Assembly: GCA_947499775.1 (NCBI GenBank)
Contig: CANMPY010000098.1
Location: 1-6,827, forward strand
Source: Bacteroidota bacterium
Lineage (GTDB): Bacteria > Bacteroidota > Bacteroidia > NS11-12g > UBA9320
DNA length: 6,827 bases
Direction of reading: 5' to 3'
Part shown: one piece after another, positions 1 to 6,827 of the stretch
Position numbering within the stretch: position 1 is the first letter of the stretch
Layout: the number at the start of each line of letters is the position of its first letter
The notes under the pieces: model-generated
What the model saw: only the letters and a program-made list of their open reading frames with translations
What the model was told of the DNA's origin: nothing
The model's database searches: none
Program-made: the position numbers and the translations under genes

Positions 1-1239
1 AATACTGTCCTTGGTCGGACAAACACCATCAGTAGCCGTTACCCAATGTATGCCTCCGGCTGGTGTGCCATTTTTTCGAATACCTGGTGTTGTAGTCGCA
101 TCCCACCACGAGAATGATTTAAACCCATATTTTGCGACATTTAAATCAACCGTTTGGTTAACACAAAGAATAGTATCCCGACCCAAATTTATTTTTACAG
201 GTTTTTGGAATGTAACTTTAATGGTATCGCTTGTTTTACAAACTTTTTTAGGTAAGTCACGCAAATCAACATAATATTTGCCTGTAGTTGTTATTGGATA
301 TAAATAATTTTTTACCGTACCCATCCATGTGTATTCAATGTTATTTAATACCGATGAAATAGCGTTAAACGTAACGCCTTCGCAAAGTGTAGTATCATTG
401 CCCAAAGCAAACGCTGGTATGCTATAGGTTGCAAAATCGATGGTATCATAAAAATAACAGGTCCCGTTATAAACCGTAACCCATTGTTTTCCTGCATTTT
501 TAACTACTAAAGTTGAAAGGGTTGAATTATCTTTCCATAGCCATGATTTAGCACCGTTGAGTGCTGCATTTATAGTGTACTGACCACCCTGACAAAAGGA
601 GGTATCTTTGCCTAAATTAAATGAAGATTTTGTTTGAAATGCAACATCAATTGTATCCATCTTGCTAAAGCACATGGTGTCTTTTACCATGGCCCAATAT
701 TTTCCTGTCGTATATACTTTTAACGTTGAATCAGTGCTAAATGTATTCCACAAATACAATTTAGATGTATTGGTTTTGGCATTTAACATAATGCTATCGC
801 CTTTGCATAAAAGGGTATCGTTTCCTAAATCTAAAACGGGCAATTCTCGAACTTTGACTAACATGGTATCGTAAGTATAACAATTCCAATTTCTGGCACG
901 CGCCCAAACCATACCTGAATCTTTTATAAAAGCGCTAGCTGTTGTATCGCCTAAACTCCATAGGTATTTTTGCCCATCGGATGCCGTGCGTTGAATAACA
1001 TCATTTTTGCAAATTAAGGTGTCGTTACCTATCGAAAACTTAGGATATTTTATTACATTCACATAAAAAGAATCCCTTCCTGTACATCCACCAACTTTAG
1101 CATCGAGCCAAACCCATTCCGTTTTGGTGGCACTGTAGGCCGGCACAGTATTACCATTGTTCCATAAATACGTAGCATTGGTTATACTCACTACTTTATT
1201 GGCTTCCTGCCCATCACAAATTATGGTATCGTTTCCTAA
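1..1239 (-). repeat. Six tandem ~70-residue 'LGNDT..C' repeats, two cysteines per unit
   Basis: This array lies inside the large secreted protein. Units begin at residues 509, 578, 646, 717, 787 and 860 (bases 1239, 1032, 828, 615, 405 and 186 reading leftwards), so the period is 68-73 residues. Each opens with a variant of LGNDTxxC: LGNDTIIC, IGNDTLIC, LGNDTLLC, LGKDTSFC, LGNDTTLC, LGRDTILC. A central W or aromatic motif such as YLWN follows, then a second cysteine a few residues before a D-[ST] motif. Cysteine pairs are 516/560, 585/628, 653/698, 724/769, 794/842 and 867/915, a spacing of 43-48 residues. This suggests Ig-like beta-sandwich modules, each possibly closed by one disulfide; the fold and bonds are inferred. 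DNA identity between units is low apart from short stretches such as the 15-base match at 814-828 and 1225-1239, so the array is old. More units may lie to the left. Confidence 0.85.
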
Positions 1240-2763
1240 TTTGACGATTGGATTTGCAAATATGGTTAATTTTTTACGTGCCGTATCTGAATAACAATCT
1301 GGACTACTTGTTTTCCTGTAAAATTGCACAAAAACACTAAAGGTTGAAGGACTCGAAAATTTGTGGTATACGTTAAACCCCTTGGCTTTGTTTTTGGTGC
1401 CAGTACTTGGGTCACCAAAATTCCAAACCGCAGAATCTACCCCAGCAGAGTCAGAAACAAATAATTTTGTTAATGAATTCTCACATAAATTAGCCGCGCT
1501 GCTTCCCCAGTCAAACTCCGATTTATTAAAAAATGAATTGATAAAGGTTGGGATCCCCCAAGCCGAAGTTCGGCCGGCACCTAAGTTGATAGCAGCATCC
1601 AAAAAACTGCAAGCAGAACCTTGACAATTTGGTTTCTGAATGCATGAAATGGTAGACGACCCCGAGCTTATTCTTCCTCGTGCTAAATAAATTTTTCCAT
1701 CTAAACCAAGCTGCATTGCACCGCCCGAAAACGTTGTAAATGTGTTTACCACTTTAACACAACTGCCTCCTATAGCTGCAGCATTGCCTGCAAACATGTC
1801 TAATTGCCATAATCCATCATTGCCATCGCTCGAACCCACAATATAGGAAGGAATGTAAAAGCTAACATAAAGGTATCGTCCATTAGGCGAAAGTTCCATG
1901 CCGTATAAACTGCTTATATTACCAACCCCTGTTTTAATATTGGTTTTATCAATAATTTGAGGATTCGATAATTGGCCAGTTAAATTATCAAAGTCATATA
2001 TTTCAATACGTCCTGCATTGTTCACATAAGCATTAGCTCCGTTTTGTTGGCCAGCTATTAAGGCTATTAATTTTGTACCATCCGGTGTAAATTTCATATA
2101 CCCTTTGCTATATCCCCTTGCATTGGCTCCTGATCTGTTCCAAACTGGGCCTATTGAAGAAATTACCGGACTACCTAAACCTAAAGCGTTCAATTTATAA
2201 GCATAAAATTTATTATTATCACCCGTATGGGTCATAATCCAAGTATCTACTTTATTAGCATGTTTTATTGCACATACTTTTTCGGCCACATAGGTACTTG
2301 TGGTGGCCAAAGTAAGTAAGGGCTGATTTTTGGCAACTACTTGACCTGCTCCAGCATTGAGTGCGGTATCGACAATTGAATACTGAAATCCATCGTTTCC
2401 CCACTCATCATCTACTGTAAAAACCCAATAACGGTTTGAACGTACCGGTTGTTGAACAATAATTGCGCTTTGGGTTGAATTACTCGAACCTTTTAAGCCT
2501 GTGCCGCCTGTCATGGTGCCATGCGTTTTGGTATAAACCGTTACCCCATCGGTATAAAAAAGTAGTTTTCCTTTAGAGTTGGAAATGGTTGCAACGCCAT
2601 CTAGGGTATTCACCAATCCGTTGCTTTGCACCACCGGAGCATTATTAGTTCCATTAAAAGCGATGCCTGCCCTATACCCAAAATACCACCAAGTGGCTTC
2701 TTTTTGAGCAAATAAATTAAGGGTAATTGTAGTAAAAAAAATTAGAATTAATCCTTTTTTCAT
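1..2763 (-). CDS. Secreted propeller/PKD/tandem-repeat surface protein (5' part; runs off left edge)
   Basis: The frame is open from an ATG at 2763 to base 1, giving 921 visible residues with no stop. Residues 1-19 (MKKGLILIFFTTITLNLFA) form a signal peptide with likely cleavage before QKEA. Residues 25-410 look like a beta-propeller: they open with WWYFGYRAGIAFNG and contain blade-like motifs FTPDG (225-229), SPNGRYLY (292-299) and LGLDGKIYLA (352-361). A PKD-like domain follows at about 417-505, with WNFGDP at 447-452. From 509 there are six repeats of about 70 residues (separate entry). In Bacteroidota this layout is typical of very large exported proteins that end in a type IX secretion sorting domain, often the gliding-associated type. 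That end is outside the window, so the export route is inferred. The start is chosen because the signal peptide begins there. The gene lies 51 bases after sppA on the same strand. No enzyme motif is visible; an adhesin or surface structural role is a guess. Family-level call is firm, function is unknown. Confidence 0.85.
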   Translation of the reverse strand, partial: MKKGLILIFFTTITLNLFAQKEATWWYFGYRAGIAFNGTNNAPVVQSNGLVNTLDGVATISNSKGKLLFYTDGVTVYTKTHGTMTGGTGLKGSSNSTQSAIIVQQPVRSNRYWVFTVDDEWGNDGFQYSIVDTALNAGAGQVVAKNQPLLTLATTSTYVAEKVCAIKHANKVDTWIMTHTGDNNKFYAYKLNALGLGSPVISSIGPVWNRSGANARGYSKGYMKFTPDGTKLIALIAGQQNGANAYVNNAGRIEIYDFDNLTGQLSNPQIIDKTNIKTGVGNISSLYGMELSPNGRYLYVSFYIPSYIVGSSDGNDGLWQLDMFAGNAAAIGGSCVKVVNTFTTFSGGAMQLGLDGKIYLARGRISSGSSTISCIQKPNCQGSACSFLDAAINLGAGRTSAWGIPTFINSFFNKSEFDWGSSAANLCENSLTKLFVSDSAGVDSAVWNFGDPSTGTKNKAKGFNVYHKFSSPSTFSVFVQFYRKTSSPDCYSDTARKKLTIFANPIVKLGNDTIICDGQEANKVVSITNATYLWNNGNTVPAYSATKTEWVWLDAKVGGCTGRDSFYVNVIKYPKFSIGNDTLICKNDVIQRTASDGQKYLWSLGDTTASAFIKDSGMVWARARNWNCYTYDTMLVKVRELPVLDLGNDTLLCKGDSIMLNAKTNTSKLYLWNTFSTDSTLKVYTTGKYWAMVKDTMCFSKMDTIDVAFQTKSSFNLGKDTSFCQGGQYTINAALNGAKSWLWKDNSTLSTLVVKNAGKQWVTVYNGTCYFYDTIDFATYSIPAFALGNDTTLCEGVTFNAISSVLNNIEYTWMGTVKNYLYPITTTGKYYVDLRDLPKKVCKTSDTIKVTFQKPVKINLGRDTILCVNQTVDLNVAKYGFKSFSWWDATTTPGIRKNGTPAGGIHWVTATDGVCPTKDSI

Positions 2764-2814
2764 GAGTACATATAATGGTCGAAAATAATAATTAATATTT
2801 TACCAAACAAGTAG
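2764..2814. other. Short sppA-to-repeat-protein intergenic gap
   Basis: These 51 bases are A/T-rich. Read on the minus strand I see no Shine-Dalgarno sequence before the ATG at 2763, which is normal for Bacteroidota, and no hairpin plus T-run that would end the sppA transcript. There is also no clear Bacteroidota promoter (TTG near -33, TAnnTTTG near -7). Read-through from sppA is therefore plausible but not shown. Confidence 0.5.
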
Positions 2815-4581
2815 TTACTCTATTATGACCTGATAAGGAACTCGTGCCTGAATCCCGGATGATTTCGATAAGGATTCTATGGTTTTATGTAGGGAATAGT
2901 ATGCTCCGAATTCGGATTCTAAAAGTGATTTAACTTGCTCATCACCAGTTAATAGTGACAATATCTCCTCCCATTGACTCTTAGGCTGAGGGTATTCCAC
3001 AATTCTACAATCTGTTAATTTTGATTTGTATTTTGCAATTTCAATCGCTTTTGACATACCACCTATCACATCTACCAAGTTTATACCCTTACCTTGCTCT
3101 CCGGTCCAAACTCTGCCTTGACCAATAGAATCAACCCATTGCTTCGACATTTGCCTTCCTTCGGAAACTCGTGTCACAAATTTGTCATAAATTTTTTCAA
3201 CTAAATTTTGGATAATTTGATGTTCGTTCGTATTTAAGGGTCTATCGAATCTCCCGAAGTCCGAAAATTCACCAGTTTTAACATAATCGTGTGTAATGCC
3301 AAGCTTGTCGTTTAACAATTTTTGAAGATTAGGTACGAGTCCAAAAACGCCTATGCTACCAGTAAGTGTATAAGGCTGAGCAACAATGGTATCGGCGGGT
3401 GAAGCTATATAATAACCTCCAGAGGCAGCAACCTCAGCCATCGAAACTATAAGCGGTTTGGTGGCTTTTAATAAATTTAATTCTCGCCAAATAATATCGC
3501 TAGCTTGAGCACTTCCACCTGGCGAATTAATTCGAAGCACAATGGCTTTCACTTTTTCGTCTTCTCTAAGCTTTCTAATAAGTTCTGAAAAGGTTTCACT
3601 TCCAATCTGCCCCTTTTCTCCTTTTCCCATTACAATTTCTCCATCGGCATATACAACCGCTATTTTACCTGCACCATGTCCTTTGTTTGCGGTAAATGTT
3701 TTTCGGTATTTATCTAATGATATGAATGCAATATCTTTAGCTTTCTTATCTTTTAAACCAAGCTTATTTTTTATTACTTCCAAAACTTGATCCTTATAAC
3801 ATAGCTTATCAATTAAACCACATTTTACTGCCTCTTCATTTGATTGGGTTATCCATTTATCAGCAATTTCGTTTACCCTTTCAGGTGTCAAATTTCTACT
3901 TTGGCCAATTTTTGTACTTAAATTATTCATGATGGAATTCAAATATGCATCAATTTGAATTCGGTTTTCAGGACTAAGTTTATCTAAAATAAAGGGCTCA
4001 ACGGCACCTTTAAATTTACCATGACGGATAACTTGCATTTCGACACCTAATTTTTCGAGCGCATTTTTAAAAAACGTCACATTGGCCGAAAGCCCATTGA
4101 ACAGCACTTCGCCTTCTGGATTTAGATAAATTTGATCGGCCACCGAAGCCAAGTAATATGTGTTTTCGTAGTAATAATCAGCATAAGCAATCACGAATTT
4201 CTTCGATTTTTTGAAGTCAATTATGGCTTCTCGTATTTCTTCGATTTTTGCAAAACCAGCACCTATAAAATTCAGATCCAAAAAAATACCTTTAATATTT
4301 TTGTCGGTCTTCGCATTGCTAATCGATGCCAAAATTTCATTAAGTCCTGTTGCTTTTCCAATATTTGGTGATGCTCCGCCAAAGAAATTAAATGGCTTTT
4401 CAATATCTTGGTCGTCGATTGTATAATTGAAGGACAATTTTAAAACTGAATTCGTTTCTATTACCACCTCATCTTTTTCGGTAACACTTACAATAACCCC
4501 TGCAATACAAATGGCAAAGAGTATAAAAAGAAGGATATAGGCTGTAATAGAGGCAAATACGTATTTGAAAAATTGTTTCAT
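2815..4581 (-). CDS. sppA: Signal peptide peptidase SppA, long (67K) form, S49 family
   Basis: This is a complete 588-residue protein, close to E. coli SppA (618). SppA is an inner-membrane serine protease with a Ser-Lys dyad whose active site faces the periplasm and degrades signal peptides left after export. Residues 8-32 form one hydrophobic N-terminal anchor. The long form has two tandem S49-type domains. The first (about 115-270) carries the general-base lysine K191 in FKGAVEPF, equivalent to E. coli K209. The second (about 305-520) carries INSPGGSA (351-358), the nucleophile S387 in AASGGYYIA (E. coli S409) and TLTGSIGVFG (405-414). Both residues are in the expected domains, so the enzyme should be active. 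The ATG at 4581 is chosen because the charged MKQFFK stretch and the membrane helix follow directly; no strong ribosome binding site precedes it. The stop is TAA at 2817-2815. There are no frameshifts. The nearby exported proteins fit an envelope role but do not prove a functional link. Confidence 0.95.
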   Translation of the reverse strand: MKQFFKYVFASITAYILLFILFAICIAGVIVSVTEKDEVVIETNSVLKLSFNYTIDDQDIEKPFNFFGGASPNIGKATGLNEILASISNAKTDKNIKGIFLDLNFIGAGFAKIEEIREAIIDFKKSKKFVIAYADYYYENTYYLASVADQIYLNPEGEVLFNGLSANVTFFKNALEKLGVEMQVIRHGKFKGAVEPFILDKLSPENRIQIDAYLNSIMNNLSTKIGQSRNLTPERVNEIADKWITQSNEEAVKCGLIDKLCYKDQVLEVIKNKLGLKDKKAKDIAFISLDKYRKTFTANKGHGAGKIAVVYADGEIVMGKGEKGQIGSETFSELIRKLREDEKVKAIVLRINSPGGSAQASDIIWRELNLLKATKPLIVSMAEVAASGGYYIASPADTIVAQPYTLTGSIGVFGLVPNLQKLLNDKLGITHDYVKTGEFSDFGRFDRPLNTNEHQIIQNLVEKIYDKFVTRVSEGRQMSKQWVDSIGQGRVWTGEQGKGINLVDVIGGMSKAIEIAKYKSKLTDCRIVEYPQPKSQWEEILSLLTGDEQVKSLLESEFGAYYSLHKTIESLSKSSGIQARVPYQVIIE

Positions 4582-4635
4582 GGTGATTGAATTAGAAAAT
4601 TAATGTAAGTAATAAAATTAGGTGTATGCGAAGTA

Positions 4636-4654
4636 ACTACTGCAATACAGTAGT
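4636..4654. repeat. Perfect 7-bp inverted repeat upstream of sppA
   Basis: ACTACTG (4636-4642), a 5-base spacer CAATA, then CAGTAGT (4648-4654) form a perfect 7-bp stem, 55 bases before the sppA ATG. A weaker palindrome GAATT-TCC-AATTC follows at 4656-4668. No T-run follows the stem on either strand, so it is not a standard intrinsic terminator. It could be an operator or an mRNA hairpin in the sppA leader, or it could be chance. The symmetry is directly visible; its function is unknown. Confidence 0.4.
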
Positions 4655-4752
4655 GGAATTTCCAATTCGTTTAATCACAAGATTATTTCGGTAAAATTGT
4701 GTTTCGAACATTTTTTCCTTTTATGCTTAGTCGCCCTATTTTCAATTTAAGG

Positions 4753-4807
4753 TTTAAAAACTTTTAGAGAAAGGAAATCGCGTTTTATGGATAATTCCTC
4801 TCCTAAA
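4753..4807 (-). terminator. Possible imperfect intrinsic terminator after the TonB receptor
   Basis: Just after the receptor stop codon, the minus strand reads TTTAGGAGAGGAA (4807-4795), then an 18-base loop, then TTCCTTTCTCTAAA (4776-4763). The arms pair as GGAA/TTCC, GAGA/TCTC and TTTA/TAAA, 12 pairs broken by two small bulges. A T-rich tract AGTTTTTAAA follows (4762-4753). Position and direction suit termination of the receptor transcript. The stem is A/T-rich and interrupted, so the call is tentative. Confidence 0.35.
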
Positions 4808-4811
4808 TGTT

Positions 4812-6827
4812 TCAATAAGAATAACGGAGTGTAAGATAAAAATTGCGACCCGGGGCATTAATACCGGATGCAAATACGCGATATTGGGTATCTAATATAT
4901 TTTCGACCCCTCCTTGTATGCGAATATTTTTAGGAAGTTTATAGGATAATCGAAGCGTAATGTTCATCCAAGCAGGGAGTCCGTCGTGTGGCGCATATTG
5001 TGCGTTATCTTCCCCATTTTGAGCGTAATATTTTGCCTCCTTTTTGCCATTATAAAGTACAATTCCTTCGGCAGTTAACTTTGATGTAGAATAACTATAT
5101 CCTAAATTGGCTATCAAAGGTGGGATATGATCCAAAGGCATATTATTTACCCCCGAAGTAACAATGCCTCTTGTGTATGAAATATTTCCATAAAGCTGAG
5201 ATCGATCCGATAAATTGGCATTTACACTCATTGTAAACCCATAGAGAATTGCCTTCCCCGCATTTTGATTCATGTACACCTTGCTCATTTCGCCATCATA
5301 CATAACAGAATCTTTTCCATTTAGCATTCCCACACCTGAAGTGATAAAGTCGTTAAAAAAAGTATGCCAAATCGAGCTTTCTATTCGAATGGTTTTTTTA
5401 GGTTTATAGCTTATTCCGAGTTCATTGGTTAGTGTTTTTTCAGGTTTGAGGTGTGCATTTGGAACAATAACATTTCCACGTGAGGTTTCGAAAACTTTTG
5501 ACAAATCATCAATATTTGGCACTCTATATCCTGTTGAAATAAGATAAGACAGTTTTAAGTTTTTTAGTGGATTATAAATTATTCCCGAATAGGCCGATTT
5601 TGTGATATTGTTTTGAGCTACAGACGTAACCGGCAAATTAAAAAATGAATTGTCCTTAATATCCGATTTAAGTCTTGAAATACCAACTCTACCCCCAATA
5701 TTAACCGTCATGCGCTTGGATGGAATATTCAATAAATGCGTAAAGTATATGGCATTATGGCTTAGTATATTGTTGCCATTTGGATAGCGCGAATCCAATG
5801 GTTTTTGTATTGACGACAATGTGCTTATTGTAAAGGCAGTTGATTTCAATGAATTATATTGACCATCGAATCCAATTCTAATTTCGGCTCGTTTTCTTTT
5901 TTTTAGTGCATCAATTGTATAGCCCAATACCGTTACATCTTCCATCCGCGTATTTAAATTACTGTCTTCAAATTTTCGAGTTACTCTGCTTTCCTGAATC
6001 TTTTGACGGCTAAGGCCAAGATGAATTCTATCAAAACCTAATTTTTGTTTTAAACTAAGATCATAAGCTGCTAAATAACGTGTTTGGGGCCCATAATACC
6101 ATTCCGAATAAACTGGTTTTTGTTTAGAATTCACATCAGTTAATCGATCATATCTTCTGATATTATTAGAATTAGAATATTGAAAATTTAGGAGATGTTC
6201 GCTATTGGGATTTGATTTAATCAAGAATTTTTGCATTAAATCCATCTGATCATACCCACTTGGGGTTTGCAAAAATTTATTTTCATTGTTTACGATGGTG
6301 TCATTCCCTATTCTGTTTTGCACATACGTGTACCTCATGCCATATAAAGAATCTGAAAAAATATTTTTGGACTTTCCCATCATCAAATCGCCAAATTTGT
6401 TATAGGTAATAGAACTTAAACTGGCAAATTTTTTAAACCCGCAATTGAAGTTTAGCGATGTCGATTGCCCTGAGTTGACCGAGGCAAAACGTTGCATCGC
6501 ATTGATGCTCAACATTTTTTTATTTTCTAAATCTAGCCTAGGCTTTTTAGTTACAAAGTGAATGACACCACCCAAGGCATCACTTCCGTAAACGGTTGAT
6601 GATGGCCCAAAAAACAGTTCTACCCTATCTATTATACTTGGATCAAGCGTTATTATATTTTGAAGATGACCACCTCTATAGATCAAGTTATTCATTCTTA
6701 CGCCATCCACAACCAATAATATTCTATTAGATTCGAATCCTCTAACAATAGGACTACCTCCTCCTTGCTGGCTTTTTTGAACAAGGATTTGTCCAGTATT
6801 TGCCATAATATCAGCACTGGTTTGGGG
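4812..6827 (-). CDS. TonB-dependent outer-membrane receptor (5' end beyond right edge)
   Basis: The visible frame runs from the right edge to TGA at 4814-4812, 671 residues. The first seven codons (PQTSADI) before the ATG at 6806 are open and continue the plug domain, so that ATG is internal. TonB-dependent receptors are 22-strand outer-membrane barrels with an N-terminal plug, using TonB-ExbBD energy to import siderophores, heme, cobalamin or glycans. Numbering from the first visible codon, plug motifs are SPIVRGF (25-31), DGVRMNN (41-47), VELFFGPSS (69-77) and YGSDALGG (80-87). The barrel follows from about 95, with GYRVPN (433-438), NAHLKPE (457-463) and NELG (468-471), resembling the FRAP and NPNL boxes of heme receptors but also found more widely. 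It ends with APGRNF and a terminal tyrosine, as expected for barrel assembly. The plug most resembles heme/hemoglobin-type receptors; the substrate is inferred and uncertain. Signal peptide, TonB box and any N-terminal extension are outside the window. No SusD-like partner is visible, which argues weakly against glycan import. Confidence 0.93.
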   Translation of the reverse strand, partial: PQTSADIMANTGQILVQKSQQGGGSPIVRGFESNRILLVVDGVRMNNLIYRGGHLQNIITLDPSIIDRVELFFGPSSTVYGSDALGGVIHFVTKKPRLDLENKKMLSINAMQRFASVNSGQSTSLNFNCGFKKFASLSSITYNKFGDLMMGKSKNIFSDSLYGMRYTYVQNRIGNDTIVNNENKFLQTPSGYDQMDLMQKFLIKSNPNSEHLLNFQYSNSNNIRRYDRLTDVNSKQKPVYSEWYYGPQTRYLAAYDLSLKQKLGFDRIHLGLSRQKIQESRVTRKFEDSNLNTRMEDVTVLGYTIDALKKRKRAEIRIGFDGQYNSLKSTAFTISTLSSIQKPLDSRYPNGNNILSHNAIYFTHLLNIPSKRMTVNIGGRVGISRLKSDIKDNSFFNLPVTSVAQNNITKSAYSGIIYNPLKNLKLSYLISTGYRVPNIDDLSKVFETSRGNVIVPNAHLKPEKTLTNELGISYKPKKTIRIESSIWHTFFNDFITSGVGMLNGKDSVMYDGEMSKVYMNQNAGKAILYGFTMSVNANLSDRSQLYGNISYTRGIVTSGVNNMPLDHIPPLIANLGYSYSTSKLTAEGIVLYNGKKEAKYYAQNGEDNAQYAPHDGLPAWMNITLRLSYKLPKNIRIQGGVENILDTQYRVFASGINAPGRNFYLTLRYSY

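Noticed and set aside
814..1239. The 15-base direct repeat GGTATCGTTTCCTAA at 814-828 and 1225-1239, considered as a mobile or recombination site.
   Set aside because: It encodes the conserved LGNDT core of two protein repeat units, so coding constraint explains it.
1..2763. Plus-strand ORFs of 70-87 codons at 11-274, 662-874 and 1361-1624.
   Set aside because: They lie wholly opposite a continuous 921-codon minus-strand frame with a signal peptide and recognisable repeats. Their products match no family I know.
3542..4426. Plus-strand ORFs at 3542-3790, 4132-4371 and 4211-4426.
   Set aside because: They are antisense to the conserved sppA reading frame and their products look like antisense translations with no domain signal.
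2810..4641. A 9-bp inverted match flanking sppA: AGTAGTTAC at 2810-2818 and GTAACTACT at 4633-4641.
   Set aside because: A 9-bp match between two short A/T-rich flanks can arise by chance. One copy overlaps the sppA stop codon, and there is no transposase or target duplication.
4680..4710. A possible Bacteroidota -7 element TAATCTTG on the minus strand upstream of sppA.
   Set aside because: It misses the TAnnTTTG consensus by one base and has no convincing TTG at the right spacing, so it is not better than chance in this A/T-rich stretch.

Overview
The window is about 37% GC by eye and carries three genes, all on the minus strand. In transcription order they are the 3' part of a TonB-dependent outer-membrane receptor (4812-6827), a complete long-form signal peptide peptidase SppA (2815-4581), and the 5' part of a large secreted repeat protein (1-2763). 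The features point to Bacteroidota: A/T-rich codon use, no strong Shine-Dalgarno sequences, a receptor of the Bacteroidota type, and a secreted protein with a 'WWYFG..AG..FNG' N-terminus, a PKD domain and 'LGNDT..C' repeats. The last combination is typical of type IX secretion cargo in gliding or surface-colonising members of the phylum. I cannot place the genus.

Region by region. At 6827-4812 lies the receptor: a near-complete plug domain and the whole beta-barrel, ending in an aromatic residue. The true start, signal peptide and any N-terminal extension lie beyond the right edge. The ATG at 6806 is internal. At 4811-4582 is a 230-base gap with a possible imperfect terminator hairpin just after the receptor, a perfect 7-bp inverted repeat nearer sppA, and a dubious 24-codon ORF. 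sppA follows with both catalytic residues in place. A 51-base gap (2814-2764) separates sppA from the last gene, which has a signal peptide, a propeller-like N-terminal region, one PKD-like domain and six tandem repeats of about 70 residues. That gene runs off the left edge, so its C-terminus and any sorting domain are not visible.

All three products belong to the cell envelope: nutrient or cofactor import at the outer membrane, peptide hydrolysis at the inner membrane, and an exported surface or adhesin-like protein. Nothing in the sequence shows a shared pathway. The short sppA-to-repeat-protein gap allows co-transcription, while the larger gap before sppA suggests a separate unit. No RNA genes, mobile elements, CRISPR arrays or plus-strand genes were seen. 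The window looks like ordinary chromosomal sequence. Its most distinctive feature is the regular cysteine-paired repeat array at the left end.
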